Shown piece after piece: positions 37,795-46,746 of a stretch of DNA of 64,000 nt. The number at the start of each line of letters is the position of its first letter. Position 1 is the first letter of the stretch. This stretch comes from Oceanispirochaeta crateris. GTDB lineage: Bacteria > Spirochaetota > Spirochaetia > DSM-2461. The notes below the pieces were generated by a model. It saw only the letters and a list, made by a program, of their open reading frames with translations, was not told the origin of the DNA and did no database searches. Position numbers and translations under genes: made by a program. The stretch spans positions 3,390,439-3,454,438 of the forward strand of contig NZ_CP036150.1 of NCBI RefSeq assembly GCF_008329965.1. The letters run 5' to 3'.

Positions 37795-39621
37795 ATGATC
37801 AGGGAGATTGAAAAAATCAACAGAAGACATTTAAACAGGTTCATCCTTATCTCATTTACGGCAATGATTCTTTCTGTCACGGCCTGCTCTGTTTTGGATC
37901 CAGTCAGACTAACCTATGAAAATGACAGACAGAGGATCATTGATGAAATTTTGAAACGGGGCAGATTGTACACGATCCGCAAGAGTGACGAGAAAATTTT
38001 AATCTCATTGCTGGATGATTCAGATCCACAAATCAGGTTGGCAACGGTTAAACTCATGGAACATAATCCATCTCCTCATATTTATGATGCCCTGGTTTCC
38101 GCTGTCTTAGATGAGAATGATGAAGTTTCAGAAGAGTCTCAGCGTATTCTTCTGGAAGACTGGGAAGATTCCTATAAGGCGGTTATCCGGGGATTGAATT
38201 CCTCCCAATCGGCTATTATATATGCCTCTATTGATCTCGTGAGACAAAAGGGGAGCCGGGAGGAGTCGGAGTATCTGCTGACCCTCTTTGACAATGAGCG
38301 GCCCACTGTTAGGGCCAATGCTTCCCGGGTTTTTGTTGCCCTCAATGACTATGAGAATCCATGGTTTCAATCCCTATTGGAGAGTCCAGATCCTCTTGTC
38401 AGACAGACCGCTATTGAAACGCTTCCTCGGTTTAGAAATCCAGGCATTATTCCTGTGCTGATTCAATACATTCTTGATCCTGAACCAGAAGTCCGAAGGG
38501 CGGCTATTTTTGGAATCTCTGAGTTTGATAAAGAGGCTCTCCCTGCTCTTCATGAGACAGTCAGGATTACAAGTAGAAGAGAAATCAGACTCAGTGTTCT
38601 GGAATTGATCGACGGAATCCTTGAAGCAGAGAGTATTCCCGTATTGGTCTCTCTTTTAAGTGACAGAGATTCACTGGTTGCCGCGAAGTCTGAAGAAATT
38701 TTGTTTCGTCAGGGGCCAGATTCCATTCCGGAAATTCTAAAAAATCTACCTCAGATGCAGGAACCGGCACTATTGCTCTCTTTTGATTTGTTGAACCGTT
38801 TTAAGGATCTAAGAGGCCTCCCGGGACTGGTTCGTTTTTTTGACCATAATAACCCGGTCATTCAATTGGCTGCCGTTGATACTGTGAGGTATTTCGGGTC
38901 TGAAGCCTTTCCATTTTTGATTGAAACTCTAGACCATGATAATCCGGAGATTCAAGGCCAGGCTCTCCAACTTCTGGTTGAGCAGAGAGCCCCTTCTCTT
39001 GTGTACGACCCTCTGGTGGAAGATTATCCTGTGAATCGGATTTTTTACTTTTTTGAATCGTTGACAGAACCAGAAGTCTTTGATTATTTGAGCCGGGTAT
39101 CCTTACCGGACAGAGTAGTCTCCGCTCTGACTCATTTGTATGAAATTGAGTTGAATACCAGACAGTATCAGGAAATTAAAGCAATGAGAAATGGAGAGTC
39201 GTTTCCCTACTTGTCTGCCTTTAGAGATTGGGAGGAAGCTCTTATTACGGCTGAATTGAGTCGTCAGGGATCTTTTTCCTACATGCATCAATACTTTAGT
39301 TCGGGAGAAGAACTTTGGTTGACCGAGTCAAAACAGTTGAGAGAGGCGGCCTCCCAGTATGATCAGTCCGCCCGAACCTTCAGGGATGATGCGATCAGAT
39401 TCGGTGCATTGGCAGGTAATGATGAAATCTCTTTAGTGAGCCGCTACCTTTACAGCAGGAAACAGTTGTCAGAGAGTTGGAGGGCCTTGTCTTCAGACAT
39501 TCAAAATATGGCAATGCTTATTTTCTTACGCTATTCATTGGATATTCAGGCTGTTGTTCGTGATTATGATTTTTTTAGAACATTAGCACCTGGAACGGCT
39601 CCAGTTCCTGAAAACCTTTAG
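37795..39621 (+). CDS. HEAT-repeat lipoprotein
   Basis: This 608-residue protein has a signal peptide ending LSVTAC, so it is probably a lipoprotein facing the periplasm. Residues about 60-420 form a chain of helical HEAT-like repeats, with recurrent DPEPEVRRAAIFGI, DPLVRQTAIETL and NPVIQLAAVDTV units. Such solenoids bind other proteins. The last 180 residues are helical without clear repeats. Its partner is unknown. No ribosome-binding site lies close to the ATG (a GGAGG is 24 bases upstream), so the exact start is tentative. Confidence 0.82.
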   Translation: MIREIEKINRRHLNRFILISFTAMILSVTACSVLDPVRLTYENDRQRIIDEILKRGRLYTIRKSDEKILISLLDDSDPQIRLATVKLMEHNPSPHIYDALVSAVLDENDEVSEESQRILLEDWEDSYKAVIRGLNSSQSAIIYASIDLVRQKGSREESEYLLTLFDNERPTVRANASRVFVALNDYENPWFQSLLESPDPLVRQTAIETLPRFRNPGIIPVLIQYILDPEPEVRRAAIFGISEFDKEALPALHETVRITSRREIRLSVLELIDGILEAESIPVLVSLLSDRDSLVAAKSEEILFRQGPDSIPEILKNLPQMQEPALLLSFDLLNRFKDLRGLPGLVRFFDHNNPVIQLAAVDTVRYFGSEAFPFLIETLDHDNPEIQGQALQLLVEQRAPSLVYDPLVEDYPVNRIFYFFESLTEPEVFDYLSRVSLPDRVVSALTHLYEIELNTRQYQEIKAMRNGESFPYLSAFRDWEEALITAELSRQGSFSYMHQYFSSGEELWLTESKQLREAASQYDQSARTFRDDAIRFGALAGNDEISLVSRYLYSRKQLSESWRALSSDIQNMAMLIFLRYSLDIQAVVRDYDFFRTLAPGTAPVPENL

Positions 39622-39631
39622 ATCTAGGGTC

Positions 39632-39985
39632 TTATTCGTGATAGGGTTTGAGGCAGGGCTCAGAATCGCCCATTAATTCCCATGATGCCATTAAAATCTC
39701 GTAAATATTGTCCACATGGTAGGGCTCTTTGTAGTATTTGTTCAGCATTGAAATGGTTTGTTCCTCTTTAGGAAGCTTGTACTTGTAAATAAATGCCGTA
39801 TCCGTAATAAATTCCGATGGGTCGATGGCGTCGCACCAGGGAGTATGGAGGCGGAAATACAGGTAGAGTTGTGATCCGGGAAAAGCTCCAGATTGGACAG
39901 TTTTTAATATGACCCGCAGAGAAGAGTCTTTAACTTCCTGAATGTTTTCCGAAAAATTATTGTATGCAATGCTCTGATAATTCAC
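39632..39985 (-). CDS. Hypothetical protein
   Basis: This 117-residue protein of unknown family starts at a GTG and has no signal peptide. The composition is normal for a protein, with aromatic-rich stretches (YLYFRLHTPWCD, YIYKYKLP). No good ribosome-binding site is visible, and no other in-frame start is plausible. It lies between the HEAT lipoprotein gene, which it faces with a gap of ten bases, and the terminator of the tRNA operon. Confidence 0.5.
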   Translation of the reverse strand: MNYQSIAYNNFSENIQEVKDSSLRVILKTVQSGAFPGSQLYLYFRLHTPWCDAIDPSEFITDTAFIYKYKLPKEEQTISMLNKYYKEPYHVDNIYEILMASWELMGDSEPCLKPYHE

Positions 39986-40065
39986 AGCAAGAATATATCA
40001 CAGTTCTCTGATAGATGTAATACCCAATAAGTAAAGAATAGTTTTTTGATAGCTGCCTTTTGACC

Positions 40066-40096
40066 AAAAAAAAGATCATCCCAAAATTGGATGATC
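40066..40096 (-). terminator. Terminator of the tRNA operon
   Basis: On the minus strand a perfect 8-bp stem (40074-40081 with 40089-40096) is followed by eight T residues (complement of 40066-40073). It lies 20 bases beyond the last tRNA-Asp gene. Confidence 0.9.
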
Positions 40097-40115
40097 TCTC
40101 ATTTTCTTGAATTAT

Positions 40116-40189
40116 CGGAAGCGACGGGCCTCGAACCCGCGATCTCCGGCTTGACAGGCCGGCGCGATAACCAACTTCGCTACGCCTCC
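40116..40189 (-). tRNA. tRNA-Asp (GTC), copy 2
   Basis: This 74-base cloverleaf reads on the minus strand: acceptor GGAGGCG pairs with CGCTTCC (one G-U pair), the anticodon loop is CTGTCAA (GTC, Asp), and the TTCGAGG T loop and discriminator G73 are present. The 3' CCA is not encoded. It is identical to the copy at 40273-40346. Confidence 0.97.
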
Positions 40190-40272
40190 AGAATCGCACT
40201 ACATTATATGGTTGCAGAAGACCAAAAAGAAAGCTCAGAGGTTTACCCTGGGGTAAACATTCAGCTGACTTA

Positions 40273-40346
40273 CGGAAGCGACGGGCCTCGAACCCGCGAT
40301 CTCCGGCTTGACAGGCCGGCGCGATAACCAACTTCGCTACGCCTCC
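40273..40346 (-). tRNA. tRNA-Asp (GTC), copy 1
   Basis: This is an identical 74-base cloverleaf to the copy at 40116-40189, with the same GTC anticodon. It is the middle gene of the Arg-Asp-Asp operon. Confidence 0.97.
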
Positions 40347-40371
40347 AGAACTTTGTCCTGTGATAAAAAGG

Positions 40372-40444
40372 TACCCCGGGGACGATTTGAACGTCTGACC
40401 TGCCGCTTAGGAGGCGGCTGCTCTATCCCCTGAGCTACCGGGGC
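40372..40444 (-). tRNA. tRNA-Arg (CCT)
   Basis: This 73-base cloverleaf reads on the minus strand: acceptor GCCCCGG pairs with CCGGGGT (first pair G-U), the anticodon loop is CTCCTAA (CCT, Arg), and the discriminator is A. One T-stem pair is A-C. The CCA is not encoded. It is first in the operon, seven bases after the predicted transcript start. Confidence 0.95.
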
Positions 40445-40457
40445 ACAGGATGACGGT

Positions 40458-40486
40458 ATAATATATAATCACTATATTTATGTCAA
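40458..40486 (-). promoter_or_regulatory. Promoter of the tRNA operon
   Basis: On the minus strand a perfect -35 TTGACA (40486-40481) is followed by a 17-base spacer and -10 TATTAT (40463-40458), just before tRNA-Arg. This is a near-consensus sigma-70-type promoter. Confidence 0.88.
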
Positions 40487-40736
40487 CTACGAATATCCAG
40501 TTTTTTGGGACCACGGTCCTTCCGGATTCGTTAAGCCAAAAGAGGATTTTTGATCCTTGAATTTTAAAAGAGAGAGAACGTAAGGGGGACTTCATTTGTT
40601 ATTTCTACAGGCAGCGTCCATTGATCTTGAAGCCATAGAGCGTTACTCTGTTTTTGTAAATTTTATTAGAATATATATGTTGGACAACTTATTCTTATTT
40701 TAAGAACTAAAAAAAAGAACCCGGGAGATATTCATA

Positions 40737-41987
40737 ATGAGTGCATTGAACATCAATATACAGGAACGAGTGCAGGAACGATTTTTGAGGTATGTCAAAA
40801 TATGGACGACTTCTGAACCGGAACTTGCCCCTACCAAGACTCCTTCTACCCTCTGTCAATGGGACCTGCTGAGGTTGCTTGAAAAAGAGCTCATTGAAAT
40901 TGGAGTTCCTCGGGTCTCTTTGAATGATTTGGGATATCTGATTGCAACTCTTCCTTCTAATATGGAGAAGGACGTACCCTGCCTCGGTTTTATGGCCCAT
41001 GTGGACACAGCCAGTGATGCCCCCGGTAAAGATGTAAAACCCCAGGTGCATGAAAAATGGAGTGGAGAGCTTATTCCTTTGAGCCAATCGGTGACTCTGG
41101 ATCCGGAATCCATTCCTGATATGAAAGACTTTGTGGGTGATACTATCATCAGCAGTGATGGAACGACTCTTTTGGGTGCCGATGACAAGGCGGGGATTGC
41201 CGAAATTATGACGGCTGTTGAAATCCTTGTGAATCATCAGGACATAAAGCATGGTCCCCTGGAGATCATCTTTACTCCCGATGAAGAGACCGGTTGCGGC
41301 ATGGATAAGTTTCCTGTGGAGGCTCTGAAATCCAAGTTCTGTTTTACCCTGGATGGAGGCCGTGAGGGCGAACTGGAGCTTGAATGTTACAATGCCTGGA
41401 GGGTCGATCTTGTTTTTCAAGGCAATGTAATCCATCCTGGATATGCTCGGGGGGAACTCGTTAATGCGGTTTCAATGGCCTCCCTGTTTGTCTCTCTCCT
41501 TCCCCGGAATGAAAGTCCGGAAGCAACCGACGGGCGTTACGGTAACTATTGGCCTCACACCATTGAGGGTACCCTGGATAAGGCAACAGTGACCGTCATG
41601 GTTCGTGATTTTGACGTTCAGGGGGCTAGCAGGCGGTTGGAAGCAATAAGGCAGTTTGCCCGCGCCGTTGAGGCCTCTTTTCCCGGAGGGACAGTCAGTG
41701 TGACAGAAAAACAGCAGTACGCAAACATGAAGCAGGAGCTTGATAAATATCCGGAGCTGGAGCCTCTTATGCTGAAAGCCTATGAACAAGCCGGAGTGGT
41801 TCCACTTCTAAAACCGATCCGGGGAGGGACCGATGGCTCCAAGTTGACGGCTATGGGTGTTCCCTCTCCCAATATCTTTGCAGGCGGGTTTAATTTTCAC
41901 AGTGTTCGGGAGTGGATTCCGCTCAGCTCTATGGAAAAAGCGGTTAATGTGATTTTGGCTTTGGTTAAAGTAGGATCAGAAACCTAA
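40737..41987 (+). CDS. pepT: Peptidase T (tripeptidase)
   Basis: This 416-residue zinc aminopeptidase of the M20 family removes N-terminal residues from tripeptides in the cytoplasm. The metal ligands are visible: His in FMAHVDT, bridging Asp in LLGADDKAG, Glu in FTPDEETG, Asp in TLDGG and His in FNFHSVREW. IRGGTDGS and NIFAGG are family signatures. Length is normal. The ATG is preceded by GGGAG. It stands alone, upstream of two lipoprotein genes. Confidence 0.95.
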   Translation: MSALNINIQERVQERFLRYVKIWTTSEPELAPTKTPSTLCQWDLLRLLEKELIEIGVPRVSLNDLGYLIATLPSNMEKDVPCLGFMAHVDTASDAPGKDVKPQVHEKWSGELIPLSQSVTLDPESIPDMKDFVGDTIISSDGTTLLGADDKAGIAEIMTAVEILVNHQDIKHGPLEIIFTPDEETGCGMDKFPVEALKSKFCFTLDGGREGELELECYNAWRVDLVFQGNVIHPGYARGELVNAVSMASLFVSLLPRNESPEATDGRYGNYWPHTIEGTLDKATVTVMVRDFDVQGASRRLEAIRQFARAVEASFPGGTVSVTEKQQYANMKQELDKYPELEPLMLKAYEQAGVVPLLKPIRGGTDGSKLTAMGVPSPNIFAGGFNFHSVREWIPLSSMEKAVNVILALVKVGSET

Positions 41988-42069
41988 AAACTTTAGAATT
42001 CACAAAAAGTTCTGAGAACAAACAGTGTTTCCTGATCCACTCTGTGTTAAAATAGAATTAGAGGGGCTT

Positions 42070-43809
42070 GTGTTTATCAGAAACTTGAGAACTATTCCAT
42101 TTTTAATTCTTCTCATCTTTATTTCCTGTTCGCAAGAGAGTCCTGTCATCATGAACGAGGGAGAAGGGTACAGTTTTGAATCTGTAAACGATGGAACCAT
42201 CCTTGAACCGGGAAGTTCTGTCAATGTTGTTTTGACTGAAATCGGGGACAGGTCTACTCTTGTTCGGGTCATTCTTGAAGATGAGTTGGGAGAAGACATT
42301 GCCACGGTTGAAATCGAACCGGATTTGCTCAAAGGGTTAGGGCTCCCCATGGATCTCCCCTCCGATCTTGAAGATGGCGTTTATCATTTAAGGTTTGAAA
42401 TCCTCGATGGTGACATTCTCCTTCATGAGGAAAATCGCTACCTTTTTATTGCCTCTGGAGACTATGAGATAAAGAGTCTTGAAACATACCCCCCGGGGAT
42501 TAAGCCGGGTGATAACATAAGTGCACGGGTTGTCCTTTCCTATCCCGAAGGCTCAGATCCCTGGTTGAGGTGGTCTATTGATGAGACCCTTATTCAGGAG
42601 GGGTTCCTTTCCGAATTAGGCCTTATCTGTGATCTTACTGTGCCAGATGTCGCGGGAGTTTATTCTCTTCAGGTAGAACTCTTTCCAATTGTTCCTGAGG
42701 ACAATCAGTTCAGCAGCAGCTTCAGGCAGTCCGATCTCTTTGTCCTTTCGGGTGAAGGTGATGAATCTGCATGGGCTTTCACCGAAAATAGAACCTATCA
42801 GTATTTTATTGATTTCAATGATGGCATGGCCAATAAAATGAATCCTTCCGATGTTCCCCAGCTTGTTGGTTCTCCCACTCCTTTTACAATAGGAAACTAT
42901 TCAGGCATCTCCTTTGGAGAAGAAGATGGTCTCATCTTCGATCAGTATGCCTTGCCCCTAGATTCTACAGGGAAAGCCGAGGGATTTCTGATGTCAATGG
43001 CATTTTCTTATTCCTATTTGCCCGATAAAGGGGTGTACAATATATTCAAAACCGGAGATGAAAATACTTATTTTTCTGTCCTTTATCTGGCAGAAAGCAG
43101 AGAGTTTCTGTGTGAGTTCAGTTCCTATTCTCGCCACTTCGTCTCCATGCTCCCTGTTGATCAAATTTATAGTTCCGAAGCCATCTATCTTGAGATAGAT
43201 TATATGCCCGGTCAGGGTGTTGCCTCGCTCAGCTGGAAAAATCAGGGCGAAACTCTGGTTCGAGATGAAGGTCTGCCTGTTTCCTCTTTAATGGAAGGAC
43301 AGACTGTGATTGGTAGCAATAATGAGTATTTAGGGTTCCCCATGAACTGGTACACTCTGGGGGTTTCATCCAAGAATGAAGCAACCGACCTTCTCCCTCA
43401 GGACGGTATTTCCAATGAAAAACTGAATGATATGACTCTTTTATACGAGAAATCGCAAAAAAGATTAACTGGTCTTCAAGTTGAAAATGCCGAACTTGGC
43501 GATGGATTGGCTACTTTGGAGATCCATTCTATTCAAGGTAATGATGATAATTGGGTCTTTATTCTGAAAAGCATGGATGGCCAATCCCTATACTCTTTCT
43601 CTGTGCCTTCAGAATCAGAAGGGAGTCCGGAAAGTGTGGTCATCTCAATCATTAATGATAATAGAGGTTTGTTCCTCAGTACATCAATGGACACAGGCAT
43701 GAATGGTCCTTTTGAATATCAGGATTTATTAAATTTTGAAATCATTCCGGAAAACGGGTCCCCTGAGGCAATGGACGGCATTGACGTTATCCGTTTATTT
43801 CGGGATTGA
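42070..43809 (+). CDS. Large lipoprotein of unknown function
   Basis: This 579-residue lipoprotein has a signal peptide ending LIFISC. I chose GTG 42070, preceded by AGAGG at 42060-42064, because translation from there gives a compact signal peptide; the frame is open upstream to 42025. The mature part looks all-beta: the first 220 residues resemble Ig-like strands (VVLTEIGDRSTLVRVILED), and a later region around YQYFIDFNDG and YSGISFGEEDGLIF is reminiscent of laminin-G/concanavalin-like sandwiches. No family is recognised. It overlaps or nearly touches the next lipoprotein gene, so the two are probably co-expressed. Confidence 0.75.
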   Translation: MFIRNLRTIPFLILLIFISCSQESPVIMNEGEGYSFESVNDGTILEPGSSVNVVLTEIGDRSTLVRVILEDELGEDIATVEIEPDLLKGLGLPMDLPSDLEDGVYHLRFEILDGDILLHEENRYLFIASGDYEIKSLETYPPGIKPGDNISARVVLSYPEGSDPWLRWSIDETLIQEGFLSELGLICDLTVPDVAGVYSLQVELFPIVPEDNQFSSSFRQSDLFVLSGEGDESAWAFTENRTYQYFIDFNDGMANKMNPSDVPQLVGSPTPFTIGNYSGISFGEEDGLIFDQYALPLDSTGKAEGFLMSMAFSYSYLPDKGVYNIFKTGDENTYFSVLYLAESREFLCEFSSYSRHFVSMLPVDQIYSSEAIYLEIDYMPGQGVASLSWKNQGETLVRDEGLPVSSLMEGQTVIGSNNEYLGFPMNWYTLGVSSKNEATDLLPQDGISNEKLNDMTLLYEKSQKRLTGLQVENAELGDGLATLEIHSIQGNDDNWVFILKSMDGQSLYSFSVPSESEGSPESVVISIINDNRGLFLSTSMDTGMNGPFEYQDLLNFEIIPENGSPEAMDGIDVIRLFRD

Positions 43810-43835
43810 AAATATATTATTATAGAAGAGCAACA

Positions 43836-45296
43836 TTGAAAAACATCCGAATTTTGACCGACATACTTATTGCTTTATTACTCATCCTTTTCTTGGCGTC
43901 CTGTGCGACTCGTGGCAAAACAGATCCTCATGCACCGGACTGGTATTCTCAGATTGAAGAGTCTGAAAATTCTGATGGCTACATTATAAAGATCTCTGGT
44001 GCATCAAGCTCTGAGAAGGAGACTCTGGATCAGGTCATTCAGGTTCTGTATGACAGGATTATGGAGATTTCCGGGCAATCTGCTTTGTATTCTCAAGAAA
44101 CAGACAAGGCAATGCTGTTAGGAGCAATCAGGCAAGTTATCCTAAAGGAAGAAAGCTCCATTGATGAGTTTTTGTCAGTTATACAGCAGGAATGGGTTAT
44201 CCCGGATGATCAGGTTTTATATTACGGTGCTTTTTTATTGAAAAAGGATGCCGATGATTTCCTACAAAACCTGATCCTCCAAAGGTACTACAACGATGAT
44301 GAAGCCTTGAAGGAAATGCTGGAGAGCTCTTCTGTTTTTGAGTCGGAGCTCAAGTATTATTCCGCAGCAGAAGAACTTATCAGGGCCGCTCAATATGTTT
44401 TGTCCCACTCAGAGCCTCTGGCCGATGAGATCGCCCAAGGGTATGTTGATAGGGCCGGAGTTCTGTTGAATAAGATCTTTCTTAAAAAGCTTGGTGCCCC
44501 TGATTCTGTTCTTTCGAATCTGAAAATCTCCGATCCTTTCCATATCCTCTGCGAGACCGAAGAGGAGCTTGGCATCGGGGGAGTGGAATTCCTTGTCCGC
44601 TATCAGGGACGGAAGCGGGATGGTTCCAGGGGTGAATTTGAAAGACGGCTGATCAGTAATCTTTCGGGAATCATGGAGTTTTTTCATCCCTTCATACCTT
44701 TTAGCGGTAAAGCTGAAGTCCAATTTAAACCCGGGAGTCGTGATTTTCATGCAGGAATCTCAAATCTAGAAAAACTAGGAATGAATGTTACCTTCATCAA
44801 GAAGTGGCTGGAGGAGTCGACCATCGATTATGAATTGGATGTTGCCTCAGGAGCCAGAACCGTATCCATGGGTGTCGTCATTCTCCATACTGATAGTACA
44901 GGAGCCGCATTGAGTCAGCAGGACTCCTCAGTCAGTCTGCAGGAAGCTCTCTCTCAGGACGGGTTTAATATCCGGCTCATGAATCTGAATCCCCGGGAAA
45001 TCATGAACAAAACGGAAGCGGAATTCATTCGTGATCTGCGTGCGCTCTATAAAGGGGAGTATACACGGGTTGCTTTTGGTGTTGTCGGTATCCGTGATTT
45101 TGAGACCAGGAATGACTCCTACAGAGTGAATACCTCGGGAACTGTCAAAGTCGTGGATGTCGACAGCGGAGAAATCCTCCTTGTTCTCGATCTTGATAAA
45201 TCCGTTGAGAGCCGTAGCAATACCTTGGCCGTCTCCGCATCCTTTCGGGAGTTGGGGAAATCCTTTGCCGAAGAAATGATGAGCTATTTGGAATAA
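43836..45296 (+). CDS. Lipoprotein with LPP20-like ends
   Basis: This 486-residue lipoprotein has a signal peptide ending LILFLASC. I chose TTG 43836 (MKNIRIL start), because the first 10 residues from the upstream TTG 43806 look wrong for a signal peptide; that upstream TTG overlaps the previous stop (TTGA) and remains possible. The beginning (APDWYSQIEES, then GYIIKISGASSSEKE) and the end (VVGIRDFETR, SGTVKVVDVDSGEILL) resemble the LPP20/CsgG-like pattern of outer-membrane-associated lipoproteins. The function is unknown. It lies just before mnmE, with 61 bases between. Confidence 0.72.
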   Translation: MKNIRILTDILIALLLILFLASCATRGKTDPHAPDWYSQIEESENSDGYIIKISGASSSEKETLDQVIQVLYDRIMEISGQSALYSQETDKAMLLGAIRQVILKEESSIDEFLSVIQQEWVIPDDQVLYYGAFLLKKDADDFLQNLILQRYYNDDEALKEMLESSSVFESELKYYSAAEELIRAAQYVLSHSEPLADEIAQGYVDRAGVLLNKIFLKKLGAPDSVLSNLKISDPFHILCETEEELGIGGVEFLVRYQGRKRDGSRGEFERRLISNLSGIMEFFHPFIPFSGKAEVQFKPGSRDFHAGISNLEKLGMNVTFIKKWLEESTIDYELDVASGARTVSMGVVILHTDSTGAALSQQDSSVSLQEALSQDGFNIRLMNLNPREIMNKTEAEFIRDLRALYKGEYTRVAFGVVGIRDFETRNDSYRVNTSGTVKVVDVDSGEILLVLDLDKSVESRSNTLAVSASFRELGKSFAEEMMSYLE

Positions 45297-45357
45297 TCTC
45301 CATGTTCCTGAATGTCTCATTGATCAGTACAGACGAACATTGTATTCTAATCCTATT

Positions 45358-46722
45358 ATGAATCATGAAACCTATGATCCTGATGACAGGATCGCCGCCT
45401 TGGCAACACCTTGGGCGGAAAGTGCCCTGGCTGTCATTCGGACCTCCGGACAGGGCTGTATTGATGCTATTTCCCCTCTATTCAGTGCTGACCTGATACA
45501 TCAAAAATCAAGAGAAATGTTATATGGAATCCTTTCGGATCCTCATACAGGTGAAGCTCTCGATGAAATTATGGCTGTCGTCTTCCGGGCCCCCGGTAGT
45601 TATACGGGTCAGGAGAGTGTTGAACTCTACTGCCATGGAAGCCTGCCGGGAATCCAGAAAATTCTCAGCCTTTTGTTTCGTTCCGGTTTTAGGCAAGCCT
45701 CTCCGGGAGAGTTTACCTTCCGGGCTTTTATCAACGGTAAGATGGATTTGACCCGGGCTGAGGCGGTTCAGGAAATCATTAGCTCCAAGACCGGCAAGGC
45801 GCAGTCTATGGCCTTAAACAGACTGTCTGGGTCTCTTGAAAAACGGATTGATCATTTCAAGCAGATGGCTGCTGGAATGGCGGCTCTATTTGCAATACAG
45901 CTGGATTATCCCGATGATGAGGTAGACGCGCCACCAATGCCCATGAATGAAATCCGGGATATGAAACGGGGCCTCAAGGAGCTTATTGATTCCTATACTG
46001 TGGGAAAAATATATCAGGAAGGTGTCATCATCGCTCTGGCAGGACGAACAAATGCCGGGAAGTCGAGTCTGTTCAATCTGTTTTTGAAAGAAGACCGCTC
46101 CATTGTTTCGGATGTCCACGGGACTACCCGAGACTACCTTGAGTCCTGGATCTCCTTGGGAGGTATCCCTATCAGACTTTACGATACAGCAGGGCTGAGG
46201 CAATCAGAGGACCCTGTAGAAGAGGAAGGTATCCGCCGGACACGGGAAGTCATGGAAAATGCTCATATTCTTATCTATGTTTTGGATGGCAGCATCGGAT
46301 TGTCATCAGAAGAAGAGGACATATTGAGGACAGAACCCTCAGAGGGGGGCAAGGAGCGTATCCTTGTTTGGAACAAGGCGGATATCAGTACAGTCACTCC
46401 TCCTGAGGGGGCCATTTCAATCAGTGCTGTGACCGGAGAAGGGTTTACAGAACTGGAAGAGGTTCTGAGATCCAGAATCTTCCGGGATGCCGCACATGTG
46501 GGTTCCGAGGCGGTTGTTGATTCCCTCCGGCAGAAAGAACTTCTCGAAAGGGCTTACTCCGGGGTTGTAAAAGTGGAAGAGGCTATTCATAATGGCCTGC
46601 CGGTGGATATTCTGGCCATGGATCTGCATGATGTACTGCAGGCATTAGGAGAAATCACTGGAGAGGTTTCCTCTTCGGATATTTTAGAAAGGATGTTCTC
46701 CAACTTCTGTGTCGGGAAGTAA
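45358..46722 (+). CDS. mnmE: tRNA modification GTPase MnmE
   Basis: This 454-residue protein works with MnmG to add aminomethyl or carboxymethylaminomethyl groups to U34 of certain tRNAs. The N-terminal folate-binding domain has IAALATPWAESALAVIR. The G domain has P-loop AGRTNAGKSSLFN, GTTRD and DTAGLR, followed by NKAD. The C-terminal FSNFCVGK holds the conserved Cys. I chose ATG 45358; TTG 45340 would add six residues. It is the first gene of an operon with mnmG (24 bases downstream) and rsmG. Confidence 0.96.
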   Translation: MNHETYDPDDRIAALATPWAESALAVIRTSGQGCIDAISPLFSADLIHQKSREMLYGILSDPHTGEALDEIMAVVFRAPGSYTGQESVELYCHGSLPGIQKILSLLFRSGFRQASPGEFTFRAFINGKMDLTRAEAVQEIISSKTGKAQSMALNRLSGSLEKRIDHFKQMAAGMAALFAIQLDYPDDEVDAPPMPMNEIRDMKRGLKELIDSYTVGKIYQEGVIIALAGRTNAGKSSLFNLFLKEDRSIVSDVHGTTRDYLESWISLGGIPIRLYDTAGLRQSEDPVEEEGIRRTREVMENAHILIYVLDGSIGLSSEEEDILRTEPSEGGKERILVWNKADISTVTPPEGAISISAVTGEGFTELEEVLRSRIFRDAAHVGSEAVVDSLRQKELLERAYSGVVKVEEAIHNGLPVDILAMDLHDVLQALGEITGEVSSSDILERMFSNFCVGK

Positions 46723-46746
46723 GCCGACCTAAGGAACATAATATCA

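Noticed and set aside
40091-40327. Open frame across the tRNA-Asp genes
   Set aside because: It is the antisense reading of two tRNA genes, a common false protein (RRDNQLRYA pattern).
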